In this document: in pieces, positions 27,821 to 39,250 of the stretch
Position numbering within the stretch: position 1 is the first letter of the stretch
Layout: every line of letters starts with the position of its first letter
Position numbers and translations under genes: made by a program
DNA from: Verrucomicrobiota bacterium
GTDB lineage: Bacteria > Verrucomicrobiota > Verrucomicrobiia > Limisphaerales > UBA1319
DNA: 64,000 nt
Direction of reading: 5' to 3'
Assembly (NCBI GenBank): GCA_022711435.1
Contig: JAKLFB010000022.1
Location: 1-64,000 of the forward strand
The notes under the pieces: generated by a model
What the model was told of the DNA's origin: nothing
Databases searched by the model: none
The model's input: the letters and a program-made list of their open reading frames with translations, nothing else

Positions 27821-29157
27821 CCCCGCCCGGCCCATCCAGCGCCGGAAACCCATCCGGCAGGCGCCTGACTGTCGTGCATCTCACGCCCGGCGCGGGCCAG
27901 ACGCATTGCGCGGGCTGCTTTCGCGACAACACCCTGGTCCTGGAGCTGCGCCGGATGGGCCATGACGTTCTCATGGTGCCGCTGTATCTTCCGCTGCGGC
28001 TCGAGGATGTGGATGCCAGCCGCAAAACCCCGGTCTTTTTTAGCGGGCTCAACGTGTATCTGGACCAGCGGTGGCCATGGTTTCGGCGGGCGCCGCGGCT
28101 GCTCCACCGCCTGCTCGCCCGGCGAGCCCTGCTCGGCTGGGTGGGCCGGTGGGCGGCCAAGACCCAGCCCGCCGAGGTCGGCGAGCTCACGCTCTCGATG
28201 CTGCGGGGCGAAGAGGGCCACCAGGCGCGCGAGATCGAAGAGCTCGTCGCCTGGCTCAAGACCCAGCCGCCTCCCAATGTGATCTGCTTCTCGAATGCTC
28301 TCCTGCTCGGAATGGCCCGGCGCCTCCGCCAGGTATGGGACGCCCCCATGGTCTGCACTTTTCAGGGCGAGGACGGCTTTGTGGATGCGATGCCAGCCGA
28401 TGCGCGCGGCGCTGTGTGGACCCTGATGCGCGAGCGGGCAGCGGAGGTGGACTGCTTTATCGCCCCCTCGCGGTATGCGGCCGACCTGATGCGCCAGCGC
28501 CTGGCTCTGCCCGCGGAGCGCGTCCGCGTGATCGCCAATGGCATCCGCCTCGAAGGATACGGCCCCGCTCCGGCGCCACCGGCGGTCCCGACCTTGGGCT
28601 TTTTCGCCCGAATGGGCCGCGCCAAAGGGACCGATGTGGTTGTCGACGCCTTTTTCGAGATCCGCAAGCGCCGCCGGGTTCCGGGCCTCCGGCTTCGATT
28701 GGGCGGCAGCTTGGGATCCGCCGACCAACCCCTGATTGCCGATCTGCGGCGGCGGATCGAGCGCGAGGGCGCGGGCGCCGAAGTCGACTTCTGCCCGAAT
28801 CTGGATCCGGCGGCCAAGCTCGAGTTCCTGCGCTCGCTCACTGTGATGAGCGTGCCTGCGCGGGCGCCGGAGGTGTTCGGTTTTTACCTGCTCGAAGCGC
28901 TGGCGTGCGGAGTGCCCGTGGTGCAGCCCCGCCAGGGCGCATATGTGGAGCGGATCGAAGGCGCCGGCGGCGGCCTCCTCTACGAGCCCAACGATGCCGC
29001 GGCCCTGGCAGGCGCCGTCGAGCCTCTCCTGATCGACCCCGCCCGGGCTCGCGCTCTGGGTGAGACAGGGCGAAAGGCGATCCAGAGCGATTGCAGCGCC
29101 GAGCGGATGGCGCGGCGCTTCGCCGATGTGTATGCTGAGCTGTGCAGGCGCGGGTAG
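27817..29157 (+). CDS. Glycosyltransferase (GT-B) with Cys/Asp N-terminal motif
   Basis: A 446-aa GT-B enzyme. The start is placed at GTG 27817, overlapping the propeller stop as GTGA. The N-terminal acceptor loop is HLTPGAGQTHCAGCFRDN, with a C-x2-C-x2-D-N motif known in a glycosyltransferase subgroup. The donor half has GFFARMGRAKGTDVV, VMSVPARAPEVFGFYLLEALACG (E-x7-E) and GLLYEPNDAAAL. It probably works in the cytoplasm on a surface polysaccharide, together with the other genes of this cluster (24.0-29.2 kb). The substrate is unknown. Confidence 0.9.
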   Translation: MTPPGPSSAGNPSGRRLTVVHLTPGAGQTHCAGCFRDNTLVLELRRMGHDVLMVPLYLPLRLEDVDASRKTPVFFSGLNVYLDQRWPWFRRAPRLLHRLLARRALLGWVGRWAAKTQPAEVGELTLSMLRGEEGHQAREIEELVAWLKTQPPPNVICFSNALLLGMARRLRQVWDAPMVCTFQGEDGFVDAMPADARGAVWTLMRERAAEVDCFIAPSRYAADLMRQRLALPAERVRVIANGIRLEGYGPAPAPPAVPTLGFFARMGRAKGTDVVVDAFFEIRKRRRVPGLRLRLGGSLGSADQPLIADLRRRIEREGAGAEVDFCPNLDPAAKLEFLRSLTVMSVPARAPEVFGFYLLEALACGVPVVQPRQGAYVERIEGAGGGLLYEPNDAAALAGAVEPLLIDPARARALGETGRKAIQSDCSAERMARRFADVYAELCRRG

Positions 29158-29195
29158 GCATTTGTCTCACGCCCGCCGGGAGCGCGCCTTGCGGC

Positions 29196-29224
29196 TTGCT
29201 GGATGTATCGATGTCGGCTATCTT
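29196..29224 (+). promoter_or_regulatory. Predicted rnpB promoter
   Basis: TTGCTG (29196-29201), a 17-nt spacer, then TATCTT (29219-29224). The expected start of transcription, about 7 nt later, falls at the P1 helix of RNase P RNA (29232). Confidence 0.45.
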
Positions 29225-29231
29225 GAAGCTA

Positions 29232-29636
29232 GCTCCGGCTTGGGAGGAGCTGAGGATCGCTTCCCGGTCGAACGGGAAGAGGAAAGTCCGAACACCGCAG
29301 GGCGCGATGCCGTTCAACCTGGCCTTTCGGGGCCGGGGCACGGGCGGAAGGCCGGGCCGAAAGGCGCGGCCGATGGACAGTGCCACAGAAAACAAACCGC
29401 CGGGCTTCGAAAGGGGCGCGGCAAGGGTGAAAAGGCGGGGTAAGAGCCCACCGCCCGCCGAGCGATCGGCGGGGCACGGAAAACCCCATCGGGTGCAAGG
29501 CCAAATAGGGAACCTTGGAGTGGCCCGCTCCATGGCGCAAGCCGGGTTCCGGGTCAGGCCGCTCAGAGTAATGATCCTCTCCGCTCTTTCGAGAGCGCAG
29601 ACAGAATTCGGCTTACCGCTCCTCCAAAGCCGGAGC
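29232..29636 (+). ncRNA. rnpB: RNase P RNA, class A
   Basis: The catalytic RNA that matures tRNA 5' ends. The conserved core is visible: GAGGAAAGTCCGAACACCGC at the 5' side, the CAGTGCCACAGAAAACAAACC block, GGGTAAGAGCCCACCGC, GGTGCAAGGCCAAATAGG, and the 3' ACAGAATTCGGCTTACCGC. The P1 helix pairs 29232-29250 with 29618-29636 over 19 positions with one G-U pair, which fixes both ends. It lies between a glycosyltransferase gene and the thiC leader. Confidence 0.95.
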
Positions 29637-29671
29637 GCCCGAGCCCGCGCGCTGCCAGGGGCGACGTTGGC

Positions 29672-29699
29672 TTGACGGGGCGAGGAATGGATCTAGCAT
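29672..29699 (+). promoter_or_regulatory. Predicted thiC promoter
   Basis: TTGACG (29672-29677), a 16-nt spacer, then TAGCAT (29694-29699). Transcription would start near 29706, exactly at the 5' edge of the TPP riboswitch. Confidence 0.5.
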
Positions 29700-29705
29700 G
29701 GGTTG

Positions 29706-32198
<2,493 letters not shown>

Positions 32199-32227
32199 CG
32201 GTCGTCCCTGCTGATCCAGCCAGACGC

Positions 32228-32257
32228 ATATTAGACAACTGGCGGGACGCGTGTCAA
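32228..32257 (-). promoter_or_regulatory. Predicted promoter of the HNH gene
   Basis: On the minus strand, consensus TTGACA (32257-32252), 18 nt, then TAATAT (32233-32228), about 30 nt before the start codon at 32198. Confidence 0.45.
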
Positions 32258-32322
32258 TTCCACGCGGCGGGCAGCGAAATGGATTTGCCTATTCCGGGTT
32301 GATCTGGCAAAAACCGCCGGAT

Positions 32323-33936
32323 ATGAAACGGAGAATCGCGGGATGGCTTTGGATGGCGGGGATGGCGGCAGCGTGCGGGGGGGCCGGAGCGGAGAGCCGG
32401 GGCGATGCGCTGGTGGCGCGGCTCTATTTTGCAGGATCGGATGCGGTCGTGGGAGGGGGCGCGAGGTGGTGGAAGGAGATGGCGGCGATGCCAGCCAGCG
32501 GGGAATTGAGGGCGGTGTTGGCGGAGCGGATGGCGCGAGCGCCCCGGGAGCTTTTGCGCCGCCGGCTCGATGCCGGCGCGCCCGACCATGAGGCGATCTT
32601 CAAGCCATTGTGGCAGGACTGGTGGCGATCCGAATCGGCGGTGGAGATCCGGTGCAATGCCGCGGGGCGATGGGGCTGGGCGATGGCCGTGCGGCTCTCG
32701 AGCGCGCGAGGGGAGGATTGGTCGGACGGCTTGCGGAAGGTGCTGGGATCCTGGGGCATGAATCCCGCCGACGAATGCCGGCAGGGACAGGGACGCGGCT
32801 GGGAGATGCGCGGCAGGGATGGATCGGAGGGGTTTCGTTTTCTCCGGGCAGGGGAATGGTGTTTGATGGGATGGAGCGCGGATCCGGCGTCGCTGATGGC
32901 GCCGTGGCTATCAGCGGTGGAGCGGGAGGGGCGGCCGGTCCAGGCCGATCGGGGCATCTGGCTGAAGCTGGACTGGAACTGGGCGGCGGCGCGCTCGCTG
33001 TGGCCGTCGGGCTTGGGGAAAGCCAGCGGGCAGGCCAGCGGGTCGCTGTGGCGGCTGACGGTCGGACCGGAGAAGGAGAACGTTCGGGCTCGGCTCGAGA
33101 TGAACTGGCAGGAGGCGCCCGAGTGGAGCTGGGCGCCCTGGCAGCTGCCGACCAATCTCGTGCGCGAGCCGCTGATCAGCTTCACGGCGGCGCAGGGCGT
33201 GGGATCGTGGCTCAAGGAGTGCGACTTCCTGAAACGCCTGCCATGGAACCCCTGGCCCGACCAGGTCTTTTTCTGGGCGCAGGGCGCGGCGCCGTTCCAG
33301 GTGTTCGGGGCGATTCCAACGCGGTCGACGACGAACGTGGTCCGCCGGATGGCCGAGGCCAGCTTGAGCGGCTGGGCGTCGAACCTGACCCAGCGCGGGC
33401 TGGGCAAGGTCCAGTGGGTGACCAACGAGACGATCCTGGTCTGGACGGGGCTGCCGGTGCTGGTACCGTATGCGTGCGCGGCGGTGGACGGGTCGGATCG
33501 TTTTGTGCAGTTCGGCCTGTTCGCTTCTGCGCCGAACACGAACCCGGCGCCGACGGAGCTGTGGAGCCAGGTGGCCGGCCGGAGCAACCAGGTCTTCTAC
33601 TCGTGGGAGATCACCGGGGAGCGGCTGCTGCAGGTGAAGGTGCTGGGCCAGATCCTGCGGATCGCGGCGCCCCCCGAGACGATCCCGATCCGCCCGGATC
33701 TGAACCGGCCGGCCACCCTGGAGCAGACATGGCTGGACGCCGTGGCGCGGTTCTTGGGGAACACGGTGACCGAGATCACGCGGGAGACGCCGACCCGGTA
33801 TTTGCTGAGCCGGCGCGGGCACTTGGGATTGACGGCGACGGAGCTGGTGCTGCTGGTCAACGCGATCGACGATCCGCGGTTCCCGCTGTTTGGATATGCT
33901 CTGCCGCCTGCGAGCGCGGATGCCCGGCGGCGGTGA
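32323..33936 (+). CDS. Secreted protein of unknown function
   Basis: I do not recognise a family. The ATG at 32323 gives a signal peptide (MKRRIAGWLWMAGMAAACGGAGA) and a 537-aa protein. It is rich in Trp and has no membrane span after the signal, no C-type heme motif and no clear catalytic motif. Segments such as LARLYFAGSDAV, IWLKLDWNW and LLSRRGHLGLTATELVLLVNAID suggest an alpha/beta fold. It lies just upstream of pdxJ (18 bp) on the same strand, so it may be part of that transcript, although no functional link is evident. Confidence 0.75.
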   Translation: MKRRIAGWLWMAGMAAACGGAGAESRGDALVARLYFAGSDAVVGGGARWWKEMAAMPASGELRAVLAERMARAPRELLRRRLDAGAPDHEAIFKPLWQDWWRSESAVEIRCNAAGRWGWAMAVRLSSARGEDWSDGLRKVLGSWGMNPADECRQGQGRGWEMRGRDGSEGFRFLRAGEWCLMGWSADPASLMAPWLSAVEREGRPVQADRGIWLKLDWNWAAARSLWPSGLGKASGQASGSLWRLTVGPEKENVRARLEMNWQEAPEWSWAPWQLPTNLVREPLISFTAAQGVGSWLKECDFLKRLPWNPWPDQVFFWAQGAAPFQVFGAIPTRSTTNVVRRMAEASLSGWASNLTQRGLGKVQWVTNETILVWTGLPVLVPYACAAVDGSDRFVQFGLFASAPNTNPAPTELWSQVAGRSNQVFYSWEITGERLLQVKVLGQILRIAAPPETIPIRPDLNRPATLEQTWLDAVARFLGNTVTEITRETPTRYLLSRRGHLGLTATELVLLVNAIDDPRFPLFGYALPPASADARRR

Positions 33937-33954
33937 CGAGGGCGGCTTGAGGTT

Positions 33955-34698
33955 ATGCTGAAGCTCGGCGTCAACATCGATCATGTGGCGACCTTGCGGC
34001 AGGCCCGGTACCGGGGGATCGAGGGAGGCGAGCCGGATCCGGTCGCGGCGGCCCGGATCTGCGAGGAGTCGGGCGCTCATGGGATCACGGCCCATTTGCG
34101 GGAGGATCGCCGCCACATCCAGGACCGGGACATCTGGCGGCTGCGCCGGGAGGTCCGGACCCGATTGAACCTGGAGATGGCCAATGTGCCGGAGATCCTC
34201 GACATCGCGCTGCGCTTGCGTCCGGACATCGTGTGCATGGTGCCGGAGCGGCGGGAGGAGGTCACCACCGAAGGGGGTCTGGATGTGGCGGGCCAGGAAG
34301 CGGCGCTGAAAAGAAGCTGCGCCCGGTTTGCAGGGGCGGGGATCGAAGTGAGCTTGTTTATCGCCCCGGATCCGATCCAGGTGGAGGCGGCGGCCCGGGT
34401 GGGCGCCGGGTGGATCGAGCTGCATACGGGTGCGATGGCAGAGGCGTATTCGCGATCCGCGGACTGGGGGATGGAGGCGGGCCGCCTGGCGGCCGCTGCG
34501 CGCCAGGCCGGCGAGCTCGGCCTGCGCGTGAACGCAGGCCATGGATTGAGCTGCCAGAATCTCCGGGGGCTGTTCGATGTGCCGCACCTGGTCGAGCTCA
34601 ACATCGGGCACAGCATCATCAGCCGCGCGATCACCGTCGGGCTGGCGCAGGCGGTGCGGGAGATGCTCAACGCGATGCGGGAATATCCTGGCCCATGA
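33955..34698 (+). CDS. pdxJ: Pyridoxine 5'-phosphate synthase
   Basis: A TIM-barrel enzyme (247 aa) that condenses 1-deoxyxylulose 5-phosphate with 3-amino-2-oxopropyl phosphate to PNP. All family signatures are present: [30 protein letters not shown] (catalytic histidine), LNLEMA (glutamate), [18 protein letters not shown], and RVNAGHGLS with the second histidine. The stop overlaps the next gene by ATGA, giving the pdxJ-acpS pair seen in many bacteria. Confidence 0.97.
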   Translation: MLKLGVNIDHVATLRQARYRGIEGGEPDPVAAARICEESGAHGITAHLREDRRHIQDRDIWRLRREVRTRLNLEMANVPEILDIALRLRPDIVCMVPERREEVTTEGGLDVAGQEAALKRSCARFAGAGIEVSLFIAPDPIQVEAAARVGAGWIELHTGAMAEAYSRSADWGMEAGRLAAAARQAGELGLRVNAGHGLSCQNLRGLFDVPHLVELNIGHSIISRAITVGLAQAVREMLNAMREYPGP

Positions 34699-35105
34699 TT
34701 CTCGGCACCGGGATCGACCTGGTCGAGGTGGATCGGATGCGAGCCACGCTGGGCCGGTTTGGGGATCGGTTTCTCGAGCGCGTCTTGCGCCCGGGGGAGA
34801 TCGAGTATTGCCGGCAGTATCGGGATCCGGTGCTGCACGTGGCGGCGCGATTCGCGGCCAAGGAGGCGATCAGCAAGGCCTTCGGGACGGGCATCGGCGC
34901 CCGGCTGAGCTGGCTCGATCTGGAGGTGGGCCGGCAGCCTTCGGGCGAGCCGTTTGTGATCCTGCACGGGAAAGCCCGCGGGCTGATGGCCGAGCGCGGC
35001 GCTGACGACTTGCGGATCAGCCTGAGCCACACGGCTCACCATGCGATTGCCATGGCGGTGCTGTCGGGCCCCGGGGCCGAGGCTGCGCCTGCGCAGAGGC
35101 CGTGA
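34695..35105 (+). CDS. acpS: Holo-[acyl-carrier-protein] synthase
   Basis: A 136-aa phosphopantetheinyl transferase that loads 4'-phosphopantetheine from CoA onto ACP Ser. Signature motifs: [15 protein letters not shown] with the Mg aspartate, [17 protein letters not shown] with the catalytic E-x3-K, and [16 protein letters not shown]. The start ATG overlaps the pdxJ stop. The substrate AcpP is encoded at the far right of this window. Confidence 0.96.
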   Translation: MILGTGIDLVEVDRMRATLGRFGDRFLERVLRPGEIEYCRQYRDPVLHVAARFAAKEAISKAFGTGIGARLSWLDLEVGRQPSGEPFVILHGKARGLMAERGADDLRISLSHTAHHAIAMAVLSGPGAEAAPAQRP

Positions 35106-35190
35106 ACAGGGCCCGCTGCGGGCGCGCGCTGCGGCCAGGGGAGCCGAAGCCGGACCGCAGACACCGGGCGAGCCGGCCCTGCCTGCCGGA

Positions 35191-37086
35191 TCAGCCTTCC
35201 TTTTGGAGGTAGGTTTTCCCGCGGTAGCGAAAAGACAGCACCAGGAAGAGGAATGCCGCGGCGGCCATCAGGCCGGCGAAGACCCAGAAAAAGGTGGCGA
35301 GCGACAGGCGCTGGAGGGGGGCGAGAAGAGCGACAAGGACATTGCCGAGCGTGACGCACAGCTGCCAGCAACCGACGATGGTGGATTTCATGGCGCGGGG
35401 CGCCTGGGTGTAGGCGAACTCAAGCCCGGTGACGGAGACCAGGACCTCGGCGGCGGTCAGGAGCAGGAACGGAATGAGCTGCCAGAACACGTGGATGCGC
35501 CCCGGGCCGGCGGAATCGATCCGGGCCTGGAGGAGGGCCACGGCGACAAAAGACGCGGCGGCGATGAACATGCCGATGGTCATCCGGGTGAGCGGGGCCA
35601 GGGGGCGGCCGCGGCGCGCGCACGGCTCGAGGATGGCCGCGTTGAGCGCGGGGATGATGATCATGACCAGGAGCGGATTGAGGGCGGCGATTTGAGCGGG
35701 CAGCAGCTCGATGGACCGAGCGCCTCCATAGACCGCCTGCAGAATGGCTGCAATCAATCCCCAGAGGACAAGGCCGGCCATCGCGGCGAGTGCGGCGGAT
35801 CGCGAGACGGGCCGATTGGACACCCATCGGAACAAGCCGATCGCGCCCGCCAGCGCGCCGAGAATCGTTCCGGGAACGACCCAGCCGTTCCAGAGGATGG
35901 TGGGCACCGTGAAGGCAAGGTTCATCGACTTGGCCTGCTCGATCCAGGTCGAGGAGTGCTGATCGAAGAGGGCCCAGAACACGCTGACCATGGAGAAGAC
36001 CAGCAGGATGCGCAGGACGGCGGGCGGGCCTTCGGCGGCCTCCTCGCCAAACCGGCGGCGGGCGGGGGCCCAAAAATCGTCGGCCGCGGCGCGCGCCCGG
36101 CGATGGCGGAGGCTGAAGAGCAGGATGGATAGAAAGCCCGTATCGGTTTGGATCCGCTGGCGCAAGCCGAACAAGGCGAGCCCGGCCAGGGGAGCGGCCA
36201 CGGCGAGGACGGCGTAGGGCCAGTATTGGCGGGCGATGTTCGAGGCGGCCTGGGCGACTGCGCCCGAGGGGCCGTTCATCGCCGCCGACACCACCTGCTC
36301 CGCGGCAGCAGCTCCCACTCCCACCACCACCAGCACGGGGACGATCAGAAGCGAGGAGGTGATGAAATCCAGAAACCCGAGCCGGCCGCCAGGCTTGGGC
36401 GGGATGCGCACAAAGCGTTTTCGGCCGAGCCAGAACACGAAGGTGGCGACGGCCATCAGGACACCCGGGACACCAAAGGCGACCTCGGCGCCCCAGCGCT
36501 GGTATAGGAACGGGGTGAGCAGGCTGGCGAAGAACGAGCCGAAATTGATGATGAAATAGAAGACCTGGAAGACGCGGGTGACGAGGTGGCTGTTGCGCGC
36601 GGTGAACTGGTCGCCGACGTTGGCGGAGACGCAGGGCTTGATGCCTCCGGAGCCGAGCGCGATGAGCGCCAGGCCGGCGAAGGCGGCCGACTCCGCCCAC
36701 GGGATGTTGCCGGTGGCGCCAGCCCGGCCCGCCATGGCCATCGCCGCATGCCCGGCGCAGTAGATGAGGGAGATCCAGAGAATCACCCGGTACTTGCCCA
36801 GCAGGCGGTCTGCGAGGATGGCGCCGATCATCGGGAAGAGGTAGACGCCGGCCATGAACAGGTGCGTGATTTGGGTGGCCCGCACCTTCGAGGCGGCGAG
36901 CAGGTCGGGATCGACCGCCGGCTCGGCGGCGAATCCCAAGAAGAGGCCCACCAGGTAGATGTAGAGGATCTGGCGCATCCCGTAGAACGAGAAGCGTTCC
37001 GCGCCCTCGTTGCCGACGATGTAGGGGATGCCAGGCGGGAACCGGTCATCGCGGACCGGGGCGGCGGGCGAGGGTGAATCAGGCAT
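35191..37086 (-). CDS. POT/PTR-family proton-dependent peptide transporter
   Basis: A 631-aa membrane protein with 12-14 helices. POT-family motifs: GNEGAERFSFYGMR (ExxERFxYYG proton site) at residues ~26-38, GAILADRLLGKYRVI, LIALGSGGIKPCVSANVGDQF, and FYFIINFGSFFA. It moves di- and tripeptides with protons, though homologs may take other substrates. The start codon lies only 13 bp from MITE copy A (37100-37371), so the native promoter and leader have been displaced. No strong ribosome site is visible in the remaining 13 bp. A -35-like TTGCAC at the MITE end points toward the gene. Confidence 0.93.
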   Translation of the reverse strand: MPDSPSPAAPVRDDRFPPGIPYIVGNEGAERFSFYGMRQILYIYLVGLFLGFAAEPAVDPDLLAASKVRATQITHLFMAGVYLFPMIGAILADRLLGKYRVILWISLIYCAGHAAMAMAGRAGATGNIPWAESAAFAGLALIALGSGGIKPCVSANVGDQFTARNSHLVTRVFQVFYFIINFGSFFASLLTPFLYQRWGAEVAFGVPGVLMAVATFVFWLGRKRFVRIPPKPGGRLGFLDFITSSLLIVPVLVVVGVGAAAAEQVVSAAMNGPSGAVAQAASNIARQYWPYAVLAVAAPLAGLALFGLRQRIQTDTGFLSILLFSLRHRRARAAADDFWAPARRRFGEEAAEGPPAVLRILLVFSMVSVFWALFDQHSSTWIEQAKSMNLAFTVPTILWNGWVVPGTILGALAGAIGLFRWVSNRPVSRSAALAAMAGLVLWGLIAAILQAVYGGARSIELLPAQIAALNPLLVMIIIPALNAAILEPCARRGRPLAPLTRMTIGMFIAAASFVAVALLQARIDSAGPGRIHVFWQLIPFLLLTAAEVLVSVTGLEFAYTQAPRAMKSTIVGCWQLCVTLGNVLVALLAPLQRLSLATFFWVFAGLMAAAAFLFLVLSFRYRGKTYLQKEG

Positions 37087-37099
37087 GAGAGTCGGCTAA

Positions 37100-37371
37100 G
37101 GGTCTGTGCAAAAATTAATTCCCATTTTGCTGGAGGGGATTGGGCGGGCTGGCAAGGCGCGACGAGCGAGCATACCCGCGCGGTCTGTGAGCGAGGAGCA
37201 ACACAGCCAGCGCGCCCAAGGCACCCAGCCCGCAGGGGCGGGGCGGCGCCGGGCCATCTGCTTCGTTGCTCGGCCGGTCGAGTATCGCAGGGGATACACT
37301 CCCTCCCTTGCGCCTCGCATCGGGCCCGGCGGCGCTCCCGCCAAAATCGGAAGTAATTTTTGCACAGGCCC
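37100..37371 (+). mobile_element. MITE copy A (272 bp)
   Basis: A non-autonomous element with no transposase. Its imperfect terminal inverted repeats of about 34 bp begin GGGTCTGTGCAAAAATTA; the other end reads TAATTTTTGCACAGGCCC. It has 3-bp target copies TAA (37097-37099) and TGA (37372-37374), TNA-type with one change. The interior is weakly palindromic, so the whole element could fold as an imperfect hairpin. Copy B (43541-43813) is the same sequence in the other orientation with about a dozen differences. Ends and TNA target resemble IS5-superfamily elements, by inference only. Confidence 0.85.
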
Positions 37372-37466
37372 TGAGGAAAGGGCTCGGGACGGCGCCAGCG
37401 CTATCCGGACACGTCCTTTCGTTTCATGAGCCATTCGATGTCGGCGATGGAAGAGGCAGGCCCGCG

Positions 37467-38375
37467 TCATCGGAACCGGCGCAGGGACCGGAGAAACGCG
37501 ACCGAATCCTCGATGTCTTGTTTGATCTCCGGCTCCGTTCGAGGCACGCCCTGGATGCCTTCGATCTCGATGGTGACCGGCCCCCGGTAGCGGTGCTGGT
37601 CGAGAATGCGGAAGATCCGGGGGAAATCGACAATGCCGCGGCCGAGCGCCGGGAAGTGCCAGTCGCCGGCCTTGCCGTTATGGTCCTTGACCTCGACGGT
37701 GGCGACGTGATCGATGATCTTCTCGAGCTCGTCGGCAGCCCGGGCGGTTGCGTTGTAGAAGTGGATGTTGCCGGTATCGAAGTTGACCCGGACGTTGGGG
37801 TGATCGACGCGGGCCATGGTCTCGAGATGCTCGCCGGCATTGGCGCCGAGGTCCGGATGTGTTTCGAGGGCGATGACGACTCCGTGGCGGGCGGCGCGCC
37901 GGCCCGCCTGGCGAAGGCGGTCATACATGGCTGCCTTGGGAGTGTCGCGCCGTTTGGGGGAGAAAAAGAGATAGGGAACGCCGAGCCGGGCGCAGGCAGC
38001 GAGCTGCTGATCGAGATGGTCCAGGCCGGCGGGCTGGGAGAGATCGGCATTGGCGCGCAGGACGACGGGCGTGAGCGAGCATTGCGCCAGCCGTTGGCGG
38101 ACGGCATCGACCTGATCGGAAGCGGGCGCGTCCATGAACACGTATCGAACGCCGATCGACGGCAGATGCGCCCAGGCCGACGCCGCGAAGGGGCCATAAT
38201 TGGCCAGGCGACAGGCCAGCGCACAAAAAGGGTCGGGCTCCGGGGCAATGGCGGCCGGGGCGTCGGCGCGAGCTGTCGGCGCGGCGGGTCTCTGGATGAG
38301 CCCGATCCATCCCAGCGCGCTGGCGGCCTGGAGAAAGGCTCGACGCGAATGTCGATGAATCCGGTCCTTGAACAT
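37467..38375 (-). CDS. Exported sugar phosphate isomerase/epimerase-like protein
   Basis: A 302-aa xylose-isomerase-like TIM barrel preceded by a Tat-type signal (HSRRAFLQAASALGWIGLIQ, residues ~9-28). Barrel features include VVIALETHPDLGANAGEH with a metal glutamate, VRVNFDTGNIHFYN, TVEVKDHNG and GPVTIEIEGIQG. It likely acts in the periplasm on sugars, beside the exported Gfo/Idh/MocA enzymes seen elsewhere. A near-consensus promoter sits 14 nt before the ATG, so the mRNA may be almost leaderless. Substrate unknown. Confidence 0.88.
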   Translation of the reverse strand: MFKDRIHRHSRRAFLQAASALGWIGLIQRPAAPTARADAPAAIAPEPDPFCALACRLANYGPFAASAWAHLPSIGVRYVFMDAPASDQVDAVRQRLAQCSLTPVVLRANADLSQPAGLDHLDQQLAACARLGVPYLFFSPKRRDTPKAAMYDRLRQAGRRAARHGVVIALETHPDLGANAGEHLETMARVDHPNVRVNFDTGNIHFYNATARAADELEKIIDHVATVEVKDHNGKAGDWHFPALGRGIVDFPRIFRILDQHRYRGPVTIEIEGIQGVPRTEPEIKQDIEDSVAFLRSLRRFR

Positions 38376-38388
38376 TGGTTTTTGGAGG

Positions 38389-38418
38389 ATTCTAGGTAGA
38401 GTTGTGATCTTGTGTCAA
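38389..38418 (-). promoter_or_regulatory. Near-consensus promoter very close to a start codon
   Basis: On the minus strand, TTGACA (38418-38413), 18 nt, TAGAAT (38394-38389). The ATG is at 38375, so transcription would begin only about 5-8 nt before it and no Shine-Dalgarno fits. This implies leaderless translation, or a later start. Confidence 0.5.
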
Positions 38419-38437
38419 CCGTCGGGAAGGGATTACC

Positions 38438-38463
38438 TCGGCGGCTACGGTGCATCAAGGGTC
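38438..38463. repeat. Direct repeat, left copy
   Basis: TCGGCGGCTACGGTGCATCA plus AGGGTC. It matches 39251-39276 at 23 of 26 positions in the same orientation; the pair brackets the AbrB-like gene and the transposase remnant. Confidence 0.6.
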
Positions 38464-38501
38464 AAGGTTCGATTCTGCTGAAAAAGCGTTCTGACTAATT
38501 T

Positions 38502-38699
38502 TTAGGTTTTCGAGTGGGGGGGCAGGGCTTCGAGGCGCAACAAGCGCAAGTCCGACCGGCCGATCAGTTGCCACTGCACCCGCTCGCCCGCCTGGACATC
38601 CAAAGCCGCGGCCAGGGGCAAGGGCAGGTTCACAAAGAAGCGGGGCGGGCGCTGCCGGGATCGAATGACCTGCACTTTCATCACATATTCTGCTTGCAT
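38502..38699 (-). CDS. AbrB/MazE/SpoVT-like DNA-binding protein
   Basis: A 65-aa swapped-hairpin-type protein. Visible motif: PPRFFVNLPLPLAAALDVQAGERVQW, with the usual ...P..LA..L.i..Gd.V pattern, then LRLLRLEALP. The true start may be the ATG at 38681 (MKVQVIRS). No toxin gene lies downstream. Two copies of TAGTCTAT at 12-bp spacing sit just upstream (38704-38723) and may be its operator, suggesting autoregulation. The neighbouring IS1634-like remnant points to an IS passenger or regulator. Confidence 0.75.
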   Translation of the reverse strand: MQAEYVMKVQVIRSRQRPPRFFVNLPLPLAAALDVQAGERVQWQLIGRSDLRLLRLEALPPHSKT

Positions 38700-38703
38700 G
38701 GCG

Positions 38704-38723
38704 ATAGACTACTGTATAGACTA
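38704..38723 (-). promoter_or_regulatory. Tandem operator-like repeats of the AbrB-like gene
   Basis: Direct copies of ATAGACTA at 38704-38711 and 38716-38723 (TAGTCTAT on the minus strand) with 12-bp period. A consensus-like TTGACA on the minus strand (38735-38730) lies just beyond, so a repressor here would cover the promoter. Confidence 0.45.
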
Positions 38724-38791
38724 GCCTGATGTCAATGGTTGATTGGCGCTTTTTGAGCCCTCCGTTGTGATGAGCCTGCCGCACTTCTCGA

Positions 38792-39100
38792 TTGGATGCG
38801 CGGGTGGAGGCGGGATGGGTATCGCGGCGGAGCCGGCAGCGGCTGGATTCGACGCTGCGGGGGCACTTGCGCAAGCTGGCAGGCGGGTTGACCACGCGGG
38901 CTGTGCTGGAGAAGTTCGCCGCCATCCAGATGGTGGATGTGCACTTTCCCACGACCGACGGGCGGGAGCTGGTGTTCCGGCGCTACACCCAACCGGAGAA
39001 GGACCAGAAGATCCTGCTGGCACAACTGGGCTGGGAGCTGCCGGATCAACCACCACCGCGGATCACGGCCAAAGCGGATTTAGTCGATCCGACGCTCTGA
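38792..39100 (+). pseudogene. C-terminal remnant of an IS1634-like transposase
   Basis: The last ~85 residues of this frame match the conserved tail of IS1634-type transposases: LTTRAVLEKFAAIQMVDVHF, PTTDGREL, RRYTQPEKDQKILLAQL and PDQPPPRI. The DDE core is missing, and the sequence before about 38850 no longer looks like transposase. It is therefore a decayed 3' fragment, not an active element. The AbrB-like gene lies upstream on the opposite strand. Confidence 0.75.
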
Positions 39101-39250
39101 GTCACCACCGAGGTTTGGTGCAGACCTTTGAGGTCGGAAGGCGATTTATCAAGGACTTACGCATGACGAATCCCTCCAGTTGCGAAAGTCCGGTTAGATG
39201 CGACCCCATCGTCTTATCTTTCATCCGAATCAAGGTCCGCCTCGTTACCA

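Noticed and set aside
37106-37429. Small frames inside the MITE copies (also 43556-43807)
   Set aside because: They come from high GC content and appear in both copies because the DNA is repeated, not because a protein is selected. They have no family match.
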